Shown one piece after another: positions 56,117 to 64,000 of a DNA stretch of 64,000 nucleotides (position 1 is the first letter of the stretch; each line of letters starts with the position of its first letter). The DNA is from an uncultured Lachnospiraceae bacterium (GTDB lineage Bacteria > Bacillota > Clostridia > Lachnospirales > Lachnospiraceae): assembly GCA_902761665.1 (NCBI GenBank), contig CACWLA010000015.1:1-64000 (forward strand), read 5' to 3'. The position numbers and the translations under genes were made by a program. The notes below the pieces were generated by a model, which saw only the letters and a program-made list of their open reading frames with translations, did not search any database and was not told where the DNA came from.

Positions 56117-57859
56117 ATGTCCGACGAAAAATGGATCATCGTTAATAAGAAAGCCGATCTGCAGGCGATCACGGATGCCCTCGGCATCGACCCGCTGACC
56201 GCGCGCCTCCTTGCAAACCGCGGGGCAAATACCGTGGAAAAGGCAAGAGAATGCCTCTCGGGCACCATGGCGGATCTGCACGATCCGGCGCTCCTTAAGG
56301 ATGCCGATAAGCTCGTTACGCTTCTTGCCGCTGCCCTTGAACGCGGAGAGAAGATCGCGGTCGCGTCGGACTATGACGCGGACGGGATCTTTTCCGGAAC
56401 CATACTGAAGACTGCGCTGGAGCGCCTCGGCGCCGAAGTGCGGGTCTACACGCCCGACCGCATCACGGAGGGCTACGGCATGAACCGCCGCATCGTGGAG
56501 GATGCAAAAGCCTTCGGCGCCGGCGTCATCATCACCTGCGACAACGGCATTTCCGCATACGACGCAGTCGATTATGCGAAGTCTCTCGGCATGACGGTGC
56601 TGGTGACCGACCACCATGAGCAGCCGGCGGCGGGGCTTCCGGCCGCGGACGCCGTGGTCGATCCGAAACAGGAGGGCGATGCTTATCCCTTCCCGGGCAT
56701 CTGCGGCGCCTTCGTTGCCTATAAGCTCATGTGCCTGCTGTACCGCCGGCTCGGCCGTCCGCAGGCGGAGACGGACGACCTCATCCCCTACGCGGCGATC
56801 GCGACCGTGACGGATGTCATGGACCTGGTGGATGAGAACCGCATCCTCGTCCGTGAAGGCCTGAAGATGCTTGAAAAGACGGCGCAGCCTGGCCTCCGCG
56901 CCATGATCACGGCAGCCGGCCTGGAAGGAAGAAAACTGACCGCCTATCACCTCGGTTTCGTGCTTGGCCCCTGCTTCAACGCGGCGGGACGTCTGGAAAA
57001 CGTCGACATCGTGCAGCAGCTGCTTGCAGCAGGTTCCGTCAGTGAGGCCATGCCTTTTGCGCAGAAACTGCAGGATCTGAACGGCCTGCGCAAGGCGCTG
57101 ACCGAAGAAGGCTGCCGTGCTGCCAGGGATGCGATCGCAAAGGAAGGCTTTGAAAATGACCGTATCCTGACGGTGCATATGCCGGATGTCCACGAGAGCG
57201 TCGCCGGCATCGTGGCCGGGAGGCTTAAGGAGGAATTCCACCGGCCGGTGCTCGTGATCACGGGACGCGGCGCAGCCTGCAAGGGCTCCGGGCGCTCGAT
57301 CGAAGCCTATGACATGTTTGCGCACATGGAAGCCTGCGGGGAACTTTTCAGCCGCTTCGGCGGGCACGCGATGGCCGCCGGTTTTTCTCTGCCCGAGGAG
57401 AACATCGGCGTGCTCCGGAAAACGCTGAACGAGGGCTCCGGCCTGACGGATGACGACCTTCTGCCGACGGTCCAGCTGGACGCTGCCATGCCGCCGGAAT
57501 ATGCTACGCCCGAACTCATCCGCGAATGGGACGGGCTCGGTCCTTTCGGAACGGGCTTCGCGAGACCGTTATTCGGCCGCGGCGGACTGCTGCTGGAGAA
57601 CGTCCGCGTGCTGGGGCAGAACCGGAATGCCCTGCGCCTCCGCTTCAGAGGCGAGAGCGGCCGGAGCTTCGAAGGCATTTGGTTCGGCGACGTGCGCATC
57701 TGGGAGAAATTCCTTTCGGAAACATTCGGGGAGAAATGCTTCACCATGCTGGAGCGCGGGCAGACGAAGGTCCGCCTTGCTCTCGCGTACGAACCGGTGC
57801 TGCACGAGTACGAAGGCAGGAAGAGCCTCCAGTTCCAGATCCGGCATTTCCACGCCTGA
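56117..57859 (+). CDS. recJ: Single-stranded-DNA-specific exonuclease RecJ
   Basis: A 580-residue 5'-3' exonuclease of the DHH superfamily. Metal motifs are ASDYDADGIF and TDHHEQP, and DHHA1-type GKGSGRSI-like (CKGSGRSI) and FGGHAMAAGFS follow. The C-terminal OB-like part is present. ATG at 56117 is preferred over 56111 because AGGAG is 8 bases away. It follows mutY by 43 bases, a two-gene repair cluster. Confidence 0.93.
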   Translation: MSDEKWIIVNKKADLQAITDALGIDPLTARLLANRGANTVEKARECLSGTMADLHDPALLKDADKLVTLLAAALERGEKIAVASDYDADGIFSGTILKTALERLGAEVRVYTPDRITEGYGMNRRIVEDAKAFGAGVIITCDNGISAYDAVDYAKSLGMTVLVTDHHEQPAAGLPAADAVVDPKQEGDAYPFPGICGAFVAYKLMCLLYRRLGRPQAETDDLIPYAAIATVTDVMDLVDENRILVREGLKMLEKTAQPGLRAMITAAGLEGRKLTAYHLGFVLGPCFNAAGRLENVDIVQQLLAAGSVSEAMPFAQKLQDLNGLRKALTEEGCRAARDAIAKEGFENDRILTVHMPDVHESVAGIVAGRLKEEFHRPVLVITGRGAACKGSGRSIEAYDMFAHMEACGELFSRFGGHAMAAGFSLPEENIGVLRKTLNEGSGLTDDDLLPTVQLDAAMPPEYATPELIREWDGLGPFGTGFARPLFGRGGLLLENVRVLGQNRNALRLRFRGESGRSFEGIWFGDVRIWEKFLSETFGEKCFTMLERGQTKVRLALAYEPVLHEYEGRKSLQFQIRHFHA

Positions 57860-57945
57860 CCCGGTTCAGGGAGGGCGGACAGGCGGTCCGCGCCGCATGC
57901 GGATGATCCTCCGGCGCAGTCTCCGAAAAAATCTGAAAAAACAGG

Positions 57946-57974
57946 TTGACAGAGGCGGCTTAATCTGCTATAAA
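57946..57974 (+). promoter_or_regulatory. Promoter of tRNA-Val
   Basis: A perfect TTGACA (57946-57951) and TATAAA (57969-57974) are 17 bases apart, 38 bases before the tRNA. Confidence 0.8.
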
Positions 57975-58012
57975 GATAGAGCGCTTTCGGAAAAAGCCGA
58001 AAGAACGCCTGC

Positions 58013-58086
58013 GGTGACTTAGCTCAGTTGGGATGAGCGCCACGTTGACAACGTGGAGGTCGTCGGTTCGAGCCCGACAGCCACCA
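58013..58086 (+). tRNA. tRNA-Val (anticodon GAC) with one acceptor mismatch
   Basis: The anticodon stem CCACG/CGTGG holds loop TTGACAA with GAC at 58047-58049. The T-stem GTCGG/CCGAC and T-loop TTCGAGC are normal. The acceptor GGTGACT faces AGCCACC, leaving an A-C mismatch at pair 5-68. The discriminator is A. It reads GUC and GUU. Confidence 0.92.
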
Positions 58087-58091
58087 TGATG

Positions 58092-58121
58092 AAAGGACGC
58101 CGAAAGGGTGCGTCCTTTTTT
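58092..58121 (+). terminator. Terminator after tRNA-Val
   Basis: A 9-bp stem AAAGGACGC/GCGTCCTTT with a 9-base loop ends in six Ts. Confidence 0.9.
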
Positions 58122-58179
58122 CGTGCTTCCGGCCGGACAGGAACTGCCTCCGCCGGCGCGGCGCAGCGCATAATTTTCG

Positions 58180-58208
58180 TTGACATTGCCCTGCGGAACG
58201 CGTACAAT
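58180..58208 (+). promoter_or_regulatory. Promoter of apt
   Basis: A perfect TTGACA (58180-58185) and TACAAT (58203-58208) are 17 bases apart, 37 bases upstream of the start. Confidence 0.75.
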
Positions 58209-58244
58209 AAAGCCGAAATCCCACGAGGAGAGAACGAACATATC

Positions 58245-58772
58245 ATGATGAAAAAACTGGAAGATTACGTTATCACCATTCCCGATTTTCCGCAGCCCGG
58301 CATCATGTTCCGCGACATCACGGGCATCCTTCAGGACGCAGACGGTTTCCGCCTGTCCATCGATACGCTGGTCGACATGGTGAAGGATCTTGATTTCGAC
58401 GTGATCGTCGGCGCGGAATCTCGCGGATTCATCTTCGGCGCGCCGATGGCCGACCGCCTGCACAAGCCTTTCGTGCTGGCCCGCAAGAAAGGGAAACTCC
58501 CGCGCGAGACCGTGGAAGTGGAATACGCGCTGGAATACGGCACGGCGATCCTGCAGATGCATAAGGATGCGGTGAAGCCCGGCCAGAAAGTCGTGATCGT
58601 AGACGATCTGATCGCGACCGGCGGGACGGTCAAGGCCATCACGCAGCTTGTGGAGCAGCTGGGCGGCGAGGTCGTCAGACTCTGCTTCGTGCTGGAACTC
58701 GCCGGACTGAACGGCAGGAAAGTGCTCGAAGGCTATGACGTGCGCAGCGCGATCTGCTACGAAGGAAAATAA
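58245..58772 (+). CDS. apt: Adenine phosphoribosyltransferase
   Basis: A 175-residue salvage enzyme making AMP from adenine and PRPP. Family motifs are FPQPGIMFRDIT, GAESRGFIFGAP, ARKKGKLP and the PRPP loop VVIVDDLIATGGT. The start is ATG at 58245 or 58248; GAGGAG lies 15 or more bases upstream, a long spacing. The next gene starts 3 bases after the stop. Confidence 0.95.
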   Translation: MMKKLEDYVITIPDFPQPGIMFRDITGILQDADGFRLSIDTLVDMVKDLDFDVIVGAESRGFIFGAPMADRLHKPFVLARKKGKLPRETVEVEYALEYGTAILQMHKDAVKPGQKVVIVDDLIATGGTVKAITQLVEQLGGEVVRLCFVLELAGLNGRKVLEGYDVRSAICYEGK

Positions 58773-58775
58773 AAT

Positions 58776-59549
58776 ATGATCACCTCCGTTTCCAACCCGG
58801 CCGTCAAGGACGTTGCCCTGTGGCAGACGAAGGCAAAAGCCCGACGCGAATCGGGCTTTTTTGTGGTGGAAGGGCTGCGGCTCGTGCGCGAAGCAGCGCC
58901 GGAGGACGTGGTCCGTGCCTACGCGACCGAAGAGTTTGCGGCTTCGGAGGAAGGAAAGGCTCTCTGCGAACGGCTTGCTGCGGAGCCTGTTTCGGACAGC
59001 GTCATGGCCCGCATGAGCGATACGAAGACCCCGCAGGGGATCCTTGCGGTGGTGCGGCAGAAAAAATGGCGCCTTGAAGACCTGACGGCGGCGCCTGCCC
59101 CGCTCCTGGTGCTGGAGCACGTGCAGGATCCGGGCAACGTGGGTACGCTTTTCCGGACGGCTGAGGCGGCAGGGGCAGCAGGCATCCTCATGGATGCGGA
59201 AACGGCCGATCCCTGGCAGCCGAAAGTGGTCCGGGGCACTATGGGGGCGATCTTCCGCCTGCCTTTCGCGGTGAGCGAAGATCTCCCGGAAGCGCTCTGC
59301 GAACTGAAAGCCCGGGGAATGACGCTTTACGCGGCGCATCTTGAGGGCAGCCGGGAATACGATACGGTCAGCTATCCGCCGCGCGCGGCTTTCCTCCTCG
59401 GCAACGAGGGGAACGGCCTCAGCGACGCTGTTACGGCACTCGCCGACGAACGCATCCGCATTCCCATGGCGGGACGGACGGAATCCCTGAACGTCAGCAC
59501 CGCAGGCGCCGTGCTCCTCTACGAACACTTCCGGCAGAGAAGACAATAA
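58776..59549 (+). CDS. TrmH/SpoU family RNA 2'-O-methyltransferase
   Basis: A 257-residue SPOUT methyltransferase. An N-terminal substrate-binding domain (KARRESGFFVVEGLRLVREA) is followed by the knotted domain: EHVQDPGNVGTLFRTAEAAG, LLGNEGNGLSD and IPMAGRTESLNVSTAGAVLL. It is of the TsnR/YsgA-like type, which methylates rRNA or tRNA ribose; the exact site cannot be told. It is probably co-transcribed with apt. Confidence 0.9.
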   Translation: MITSVSNPAVKDVALWQTKAKARRESGFFVVEGLRLVREAAPEDVVRAYATEEFAASEEGKALCERLAAEPVSDSVMARMSDTKTPQGILAVVRQKKWRLEDLTAAPAPLLVLEHVQDPGNVGTLFRTAEAAGAAGILMDAETADPWQPKVVRGTMGAIFRLPFAVSEDLPEALCELKARGMTLYAAHLEGSREYDTVSYPPRAAFLLGNEGNGLSDAVTALADERIRIPMAGRTESLNVSTAGAVLLYEHFRQRRQ

Positions 59550-59628
59550 ACCAGAAGGACCAAACTTTTTGTTATAAGTACGGGCGCCGGTATATAAATA
59601 TTTAAACAAAAAAACCCGCCTGCTCCCC

Positions 59629-59658
59629 TTGATTTTACGCCTGCTTTCCCTGTATAAT
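59629..59658 (+). promoter_or_regulatory. Promoter of the thiolase gene
   Basis: TTGATT (59629-59634) and perfect TATAAT (59653-59658) are 18 bases apart, with a leader of about 68 bases and an AAGGAG site. Confidence 0.7.
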
Positions 59659-59732
59659 AAACAGACGGGACAACTGTGTCCGTTCACAACAAACAATCGA
59701 TCTCACTAAACAAAATTAAAAGGAGATACAAG

Positions 59733-60992
59733 ATGAAAGACATTTATGTAGTCAACTGCTGCCGTACGGCCGTCGGTTCCTTCGGCGGATCCCTGAAAGA
59801 CACCCCCGCTGCCGAGATGGGCGCCATTGTCGTGAAAGAAGCCCTGAAGCGCGCGAACGTGAATCCGGAGAACGTCGATGAAGTGATGTTCGGCTGCATC
59901 CTGACCGCCGGTCTTGGCCAGAACGTGGCCCGCCAGGTAGCGGTCAAAGCCGGTATCCCTTACAAAGTACCTGCCTACACCGTCGGCATGGTCTGCGGTT
60001 CCGGCATGAAGTCCGTCATCGAAGCTGCCCGTGCCATCCAGTGCGGCGACGCCGACATCATCGTTGCCGGCGGCACCGAGAACATGTCCGCTGCTCCTTA
60101 TGCCGCTCCCGACGCCCGCTGGGGCGCCCGCATGGGTGACAAGAAGTTGGTCGACACCATGATCAAGGACGGCCTGTGGGATGCGTTCAACAACTACCAC
60201 ATGGGCACCACCGCCGAGAACATCTGCGACTACTGGGGCATCACCCGTGAAGAACTGGATGCGTTCGGCCTTGCTTCTCAGCAGAAGACCGAAGCCGCCC
60301 AGAACGCCGGCCGCTTCGACGATGAGATCGTTCCGGTCCCCGTCAAGGTCAAGAAGCAGATCGTTGAATTCAAGCGCGACGAGTTCCCTCGCGCCGGCAC
60401 CACTGCCGAAGCCCTCGCCAAGCTGCGCGGTGCTTTCCCGGCCGGTCCCGAAGGCGTGGAAGATGAGATCGTCGATACCTTCAAGCCCACCGAAGTGCAC
60501 GAAGCTGATACCCGCAAGCACGTTCAGCGCGTGACTGCCGGCCAGGCCTCCGGCATCAACGACGGCGCTGCCGCCATCATCCTTGCCTCCGGCGAAGCCG
60601 TTGAAAAGTACGGCCTGAAGCCCATGGCGAAACTGCTTGGCTACGGCCAGGGCGGCGTGGATCCGAAGATCATGGGCGTCGGCCCGGTCCCGGCTTCCCG
60701 TCAGGCCATGGAGAAGGCCGGCGTGACCATCGACGACATGGATCTGATCGAAGCCAACGAAGCTTTCGCGGCCCAGTCCATCGCGGTCGCCCGCGAACTG
60801 CACTTTGACATGAGCAAGGTCAACGTGAACGGCGGCGCCATCGCCCTCGGCCACCCGGTCGGTGCTTCCGGTGCCCGCATCATCGTCACCCTGCTGTATG
60901 AGATGCAGAAGAGAGAGAACGCCAAGAAGGGTCTTGCCACCCTCTGCATCGGCGGCGGCCAGGGTGTTGCCACCGTTTGGGAAAAGTGCTGA
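59733..60992 (+). CDS. thlA: Acetyl-CoA C-acetyltransferase (thiolase)
   Basis: A 419-residue biosynthetic-type thiolase that joins two acetyl-CoA to acetoacetyl-CoA, the first step toward butyrate or related products. Catalytic Cys lies in MVCGSGMKS, His in [11 protein letters not shown] and the second Cys in CIGGGQGVA. Near residues 235-270 the region between AKLRGAF and [15 protein letters not shown] is about 20-25 residues longer than in ordinary thiolases of about 392 residues. Codons are strongly biased to GCC, CGC and GGC, which suggests high expression. No other butyrate-path genes are beside it. Confidence 0.93.
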   Translation: MKDIYVVNCCRTAVGSFGGSLKDTPAAEMGAIVVKEALKRANVNPENVDEVMFGCILTAGLGQNVARQVAVKAGIPYKVPAYTVGMVCGSGMKSVIEAARAIQCGDADIIVAGGTENMSAAPYAAPDARWGARMGDKKLVDTMIKDGLWDAFNNYHMGTTAENICDYWGITREELDAFGLASQQKTEAAQNAGRFDDEIVPVPVKVKKQIVEFKRDEFPRAGTTAEALAKLRGAFPAGPEGVEDEIVDTFKPTEVHEADTRKHVQRVTAGQASGINDGAAAIILASGEAVEKYGLKPMAKLLGYGQGGVDPKIMGVGPVPASRQAMEKAGVTIDDMDLIEANEAFAAQSIAVARELHFDMSKVNVNGGAIALGHPVGASGARIIVTLLYEMQKRENAKKGLATLCIGGGQGVATVWEKC

Positions 60993-61014
60993 TAACGGCA
61001 TGACGCTTTGAAAG

Positions 61015-61050
61015 GCGGGGAGCGGTACGGACCGCCCCCCGCTTTTCTTT
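61015..61050 (+). terminator. Terminator after the thiolase gene
   Basis: GCGGGG and CCCCGC enclose an inner GCGGT/ACCGC stem, followed by TTTTCTTT. It overlaps the leader of the next gene. Confidence 0.8.
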
Positions 61051-61061
61051 GGGAGGGATCC

Positions 61062-61907
61062 ATGAAACGTGAGATCAAACGTCTACTGACCATCATTCTG
61101 GGGAACATCCTCATGGCCGCAGGGTCGGCCCTTTTTGTCGTACCGTCGGGCTTCATCACCGGCGGCGTCACCGGTCTTGCCCTTATCCTGAACCGGATCG
61201 TTCCGCTGTCCGTTTCAACGCTGATCTCAGCCCTGTCGGCAGTCTTCCTGCTCTTCGGACTGATCACGCTCGGCAAGGAATTTGCCGTTCACTCTCTCAC
61301 CTGCGTGATCCTCTATCCCCTGTTTTTCCAGCTTCTTTCCATGGTGAACGACCGCTTCGGCAGGCTGACGGAGAACCCCGCCCTGAACACGGTCTGCGCG
61401 ATCCTCTGCTACGGCATCGGCATCGGCCTCATCATGCGCGAAGGCGCGGCATCCGGGGCACTGGATACGATCGCGGTCCTGCTGAACCGCAAGGCCGGCG
61501 TGAACATGTCCGTCTCCCTGAACGTCATCGAATACGTGACGCTCCTCCCGCAGGTCTTTTACACGGCAAAGGAAAATGTCCTCTGCGGAATCCTGATCAT
61601 CATCGGCTACACGCTGCTCGTGGATTCGGTCATCGCGCGCGGCAAGTCGATGATCCAGATCGAGATCATCAGCCCCGCATACGAGAAGATCAATGAAATG
61701 ATCCTGAACCGCTTCAAGCGCGGCGCGACCCTCATCCACATCGAGGGCGGCTACTCCCGCGGCGAGAGCTATGAACTGCAGACCGTGGTCACGCCCCGCG
61801 AATTCTTCGCGATCAAGCAGGCAGTGCTGGAACTGGATCCTTCCGCCTTCGTGATCGTGGGCAACGTCTCCGAAGTCAGCGGGAGAGGATTCACGCTGAA
61901 GAAGTAA
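61062..61907 (+). CDS. YitT family membrane protein (DUF161/DUF2179)
   Basis: A 281-residue membrane protein. Five helices in the N-terminal 200 residues (GNILMAAGSALFVVPSGFITGG is the typical opening) are followed by a soluble DUF2179 domain of about 80 residues (RGATLIHIEGGYSRGE and AVLELDPSAFVIVGNVSEV). The function of the family is unknown. ATG at 61062 follows GGGAGGG. Confidence 0.88.
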   Translation: MKREIKRLLTIILGNILMAAGSALFVVPSGFITGGVTGLALILNRIVPLSVSTLISALSAVFLLFGLITLGKEFAVHSLTCVILYPLFFQLLSMVNDRFGRLTENPALNTVCAILCYGIGIGLIMREGAASGALDTIAVLLNRKAGVNMSVSLNVIEYVTLLPQVFYTAKENVLCGILIIIGYTLLVDSVIARGKSMIQIEIISPAYEKINEMILNRFKRGATLIHIEGGYSRGESYELQTVVTPREFFAIKQAVLELDPSAFVIVGNVSEVSGRGFTLKK

Positions 61908-61986
61908 GAGCGGAAGAACGGATGCCTCTTGTATTTTCTGTGCAGATGCGGTAAAATGTCACCAGTGTATTAAAGGAGGTGCGTCC

Positions 61987-62415
61987 ATGCCAAGTTATAT
62001 CTGGCTTATCGTCATGGCAGTGATGATCGTGGTGGAGATCGCGGTACCCGGTCTCGTTTCCATCTGGTTTGCTGCCGGCGCGCTTGTGGCCTATCTTGCG
62101 GCGCTTCTGGGCGCGGGAACTGCGGTCCAGGTCATGATCTTCGTTCTGGTATCAGTCGTGCTCCTGCTTCTCACCAGACCGCTGGCGAAGAAGTACATCA
62201 ATGAACGCGCAGACAAGACCAACAAGGACACGATCCCCGGCCGTACGGCAATCGTATCGGAAGAGGTCAACAATCTGGCCGCCACCGGCCACGTCACCAT
62301 TGACGGTCTCCCCTGGACTGCCCGTGCAGCCGTTCAGGATGAGATCATCCCCGTCGGAGAAGAAGTCGTCGTCGAGAAGATCGAAGGCGTCAAATGCATC
62401 GTAAAGAGAAAATAG
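61987..62415 (+). CDS. NfeD family membrane protein
   Basis: A 142-residue short NfeD protein. Two to three membrane helices (about 5-65) are followed by an OB-fold domain (about 80-142, PGRTAIVSEEVNNL to VEKIEGVKCIV). NfeD proteins form operons with SPFH proteins and are thought to act as their membrane partners. AAAGGAGG lies upstream, and the SPFH gene follows 9 bases after the stop. Confidence 0.9.
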   Translation: MPSYIWLIVMAVMIVVEIAVPGLVSIWFAAGALVAYLAALLGAGTAVQVMIFVLVSVVLLLLTRPLAKKYINERADKTNKDTIPGRTAIVSEEVNNLAATGHVTIDGLPWTARAAVQDEIIPVGEEVVVEKIEGVKCIVKRK

Positions 62416-62424
62416 GAGGAACCC

Positions 62425-63381
62425 ATGAATCTGCTCATTGCTGCCTTTACTGACAACCTGATCAACAGCATACTGCTGATCGCGTTCATTGCGATCATCC
62501 TGATCATCATCGTTTCCTGCATCAAGATCGTCCCGCAGGCTCAGGCATTCGTCATCGAACGTCTCGGCGCCTACGTGGGAACCTGGGGTGTCGGCCTGCA
62601 TTTCCTGACTCCTTTCGTCTCCCGTGTGGCCCGCCGCGTGAACCTGAAGGAACAGGTCATCGACTTCAAGCCGCAGCCCGTTATCACGAAGGATAACGTC
62701 ACCATGCAGATCGATACCGTCGTGTTCTTCCAGATCACCGACCCGAAGCTTTACGCCTACGGTGTGGAAAATCCGCTGATGGCCATTGAGAACCTGACCG
62801 CGACTACTCTGCGTAACATCATCGGCGAACTCGAACTCGACCAGACCCTGACGAGCCGTGAGATCATCAACACCAAGATGCGCACCCAGCTGGACGTTGC
62901 GACCGACCCTTGGGGCATCAAGGTCAACCGCGTTGAGCTGAAGAACATCATCCCGCCTCGTGAGATCCAGGATTCCATGGAGAAGCAGATGAAGGCGGAA
63001 CGCGAACGCCGTGAGAAGATCCTGCAGGCCGAAGGTGAAAAGAAGTCCACCATCCTGGTTGCCGAAGGTAACAAGGAAAGAGCCATCCTGGATGCCGAAG
63101 CCGACAAGCAGGCGGCCATCCTCCGCGCCGAAGCAAAGCGCGAAGCCATGATCCGCGAAGCCGAAGGCCAGGCGGAAGCCATCCTGAAGGTCCAGCAGGC
63201 GAATGCCGAAGGCATCAAGCTCATCAAGGAAGCGGGCGCCGACCAGGCCGTCCTGCAGATCAAGTCCCTCGAAGCCTTCGCGAAGGCTGCCGAAGGCCAG
63301 GCCACCAAGATCATCATCCCGAGTGAGATCCAGGGCCTTGCCGGTGCGCTGACCGCGTTAAAGGAAACCGCAAAGGACTGA
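62425..63381 (+). CDS. SPFH domain (stomatin/prohibitin-like) protein
   Basis: A 318-residue membrane scaffold protein of the QmcA/stomatin type. An N-terminal helix (about 11-33), the SPFH domain (about 38-195: QAQAFVIERLGAYVGTWG and EDLxxT-like LTATTLRNIIGELELDQTL), and a long Ala/Glu coiled coil (about 190-290) are seen. Such proteins form ring- or cage-like membrane microdomain scaffolds. It pairs with the NfeD gene upstream and ends at a strong terminator. Confidence 0.93.
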   Translation: MNLLIAAFTDNLINSILLIAFIAIILIIIVSCIKIVPQAQAFVIERLGAYVGTWGVGLHFLTPFVSRVARRVNLKEQVIDFKPQPVITKDNVTMQIDTVVFFQITDPKLYAYGVENPLMAIENLTATTLRNIIGELELDQTLTSREIINTKMRTQLDVATDPWGIKVNRVELKNIIPPREIQDSMEKQMKAERERREKILQAEGEKKSTILVAEGNKERAILDAEADKQAAILRAEAKREAMIREAEGQAEAILKVQQANAEGIKLIKEAGADQAVLQIKSLEAFAKAAEGQATKIIIPSEIQGLAGALTALKETAKD

Positions 63382-63403
63382 GACCAGCCTCATCGGTAAG
63401 AAG

Positions 63404-63433
63404 AAAGACGCACGCTTCGGCGTGCGTCTTTTT
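63404..63433 (+). terminator. Terminator after the SPFH gene
   Basis: A 12-bp perfect stem AAAGACGCACGC/GCGTGCGTCTTT with a TTCG loop ends in a T run. Confidence 0.95.
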
Positions 63434-63467
63434 GCACGTTTTTGCCTCTTTCTTCTTTAAATTTTTA

Positions 63468-63497
63468 TTGGCATTTTTCCACGGGCTGTGCTACAAT
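63468..63497 (+). promoter_or_regulatory. Promoter of the trigger factor gene
   Basis: TTGGCA (63468-63473) and TACAAT (63492-63497) are 18 bases apart, 86 bases upstream of the start codon. Confidence 0.65.
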
Positions 63498-63516
63498 ACC
63501 CCTGATATGCCCTGAA

Positions 63517-63562
63517 GGGTCTTTTTCCTGTGGGCATAAAGCAAATGAGAAAGACCCACAGG
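63517..63562 (+). promoter_or_regulatory. Two mutually exclusive hairpins in the tig leader
   Basis: GGGTCTTT (63517-63524) can pair with AAAGACCC (63550-63557), and CCTGTGGG (63527-63534) can pair with CCCACAGG (63555-63562). The two right arms share CCC, so only one full stem can form at a time. The ribosome site AAGGAGG follows 7 bases later, so folding may set translation of trigger factor. Confidence 0.45.
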
Positions 63563-63583
63563 GTTCAAGGAGGAATTATTCAC

Positions 63584-64000
63584 ATGAGCGTTTCCGTAGA
63601 GAAGATGGAACACAACCTGGCTAAGCTGACGATCGAGATCCCGGCGGAGGAAGTTGCCGCTGCCGAAGAACGTGCGTATCAGAAGAACCGCAGCAAAATC
63701 AATATCCCCGGCTTCCGCAAGGGCAAGGCCCCGAAGAAGATGATTGAACATATGTACGGCGCGGACGTCTTCATGGAAGACGCGGTCAACGACCTGCTGC
63801 CCGACGCCTATGAAGCTGCCTGCAAGGAATCCGGCCTCGAGATCGTTTCCCGTCCGGAGATCGACTACAAGCAGGTCGAGCACGGCAAGTCGATCGTCGT
63901 CGATGCCGTCGTGGCCGTGAAGCCCGAAGTGAAGCTCGGCGAATACAAGGGGCTGTCCGTGGACGTCGCTCCGGCCGAAGTGACCGATGAAGACCTTGAA
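63584..64000 (+). CDS. tig: Trigger factor, 3' truncated
   Basis: The first 139 residues of the ribosome-bound chaperone are visible; the gene runs off the window. The ribosome-docking signature reads GFRKGKAPKKMIE at about residues 43-55, as in all trigger factors. AAGGAGG lies 9 bases before the ATG. The peptidyl-prolyl isomerase and C-terminal domains lie beyond the window. Confidence 0.95.
   Translation, partial: MSVSVEKMEHNLAKLTIEIPAEEVAAAEERAYQKNRSKINIPGFRKGKAPKKMIEHMYGADVFMEDAVNDLLPDAYEAACKESGLEIVSRPEIDYKQVEHGKSIVVDAVVAVKPEVKLGEYKGLSVDVAPAEVTDEDLE

Overview
The window is a 64 kb, GC-rich, gene-dense chromosomal stretch from a Gram-positive bacterium of the Clostridia type (Bacillota). 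This rests on gene content and order: yhbY / nadD-yqeK / rsfS, cysS-mrnC-rlmB, ispH overlapping rpsA next to cmk, addBA instead of recBCD, CvfB, one-chain glycyl-tRNA synthetase, a class B sortase, ftsEX with a PcsB-like hydrolase, and thiolase plus threonine-to-glycine catabolism. Nearly all genes lie on the plus strand. Only an ORF6N-domain gene and an AraC-type regulator lie on the minus strand. No rRNA, CRISPR array, prophage or transposase was seen.

Layout. 1-3.6 kb: the truncated M56 sensor protease, then an AT-rich ORF6N/PLD-like gene bounded by a 21-bp direct repeat. 3.7-7.9 kb: ribosome/NAD genes, a PspA protein, tRNA-Gln and cvfB. 8-18 kb: ftsE-ftsX-ctpA, then holA, hflX, panE, lepA and hemW. 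18-25 kb: addB-addA. 25-27.6 kb: class B sortase and an FAD enzyme. 27.6-28.0 kb: a non-coding region with a 27-bp-stem structured element and an attenuator-like tail. 28-31.4 kb: LOG protein, tdh, kbl and a flavin reductase. 31.6-36.4 kb: a secreted protein behind a cre-like site, tRNA-Trp, a small export protein, a tandem repeat, a CbbX-like AAA protein and a BaiN-like flavoprotein. 36.4-39.1 kb: cmk, ispH and a broken rpsA. 39.2-45.5 kb: a secreted protein, glyQS, a PcsB-like hydrolase, cysS, mrnC and rlmB. 45.5-47.8 kb: a divergent araC/dicarboxylate symporter pair. 47.8-58.1 kb: tRNA-Leu(AAG), a 2,199-residue surface subtilase, tRNA-Gly, mutY, recJ and tRNA-Val. 58.2-64 kb: apt, an rRNA methyltransferase-like gene, thiolase, YitT, NfeD-SPFH and the start of the trigger factor gene.

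How the genes fit together. Most are housekeeping genes of translation, repair (AddAB, MutY, RecJ) and envelope growth. FtsEX, an S41 protease and a PcsB-like coiled-coil hydrolase could form one division/wall-cleavage axis. The class B sortase is a plausible anchor enzyme for the large protease, which ends in a TPATG-type sorting signal. Tdh and Kbl split threonine into glycine and acetyl-CoA, which the thiolase could use.

The points most worth a second look are the ORF6N gene between direct repeats, the structured non-coding element at 27640-27826, the rpsA break beside an AT-rich patch in ispH, the FtsE C-terminal extension, the dockerin- and cohesin-like segments in the giant protease, and a tRNA-Leu with an A34 anticodon. 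Promoters and terminators were called by eye from -35/-10 spacing and hairpin plus T-run, so they are predictions.
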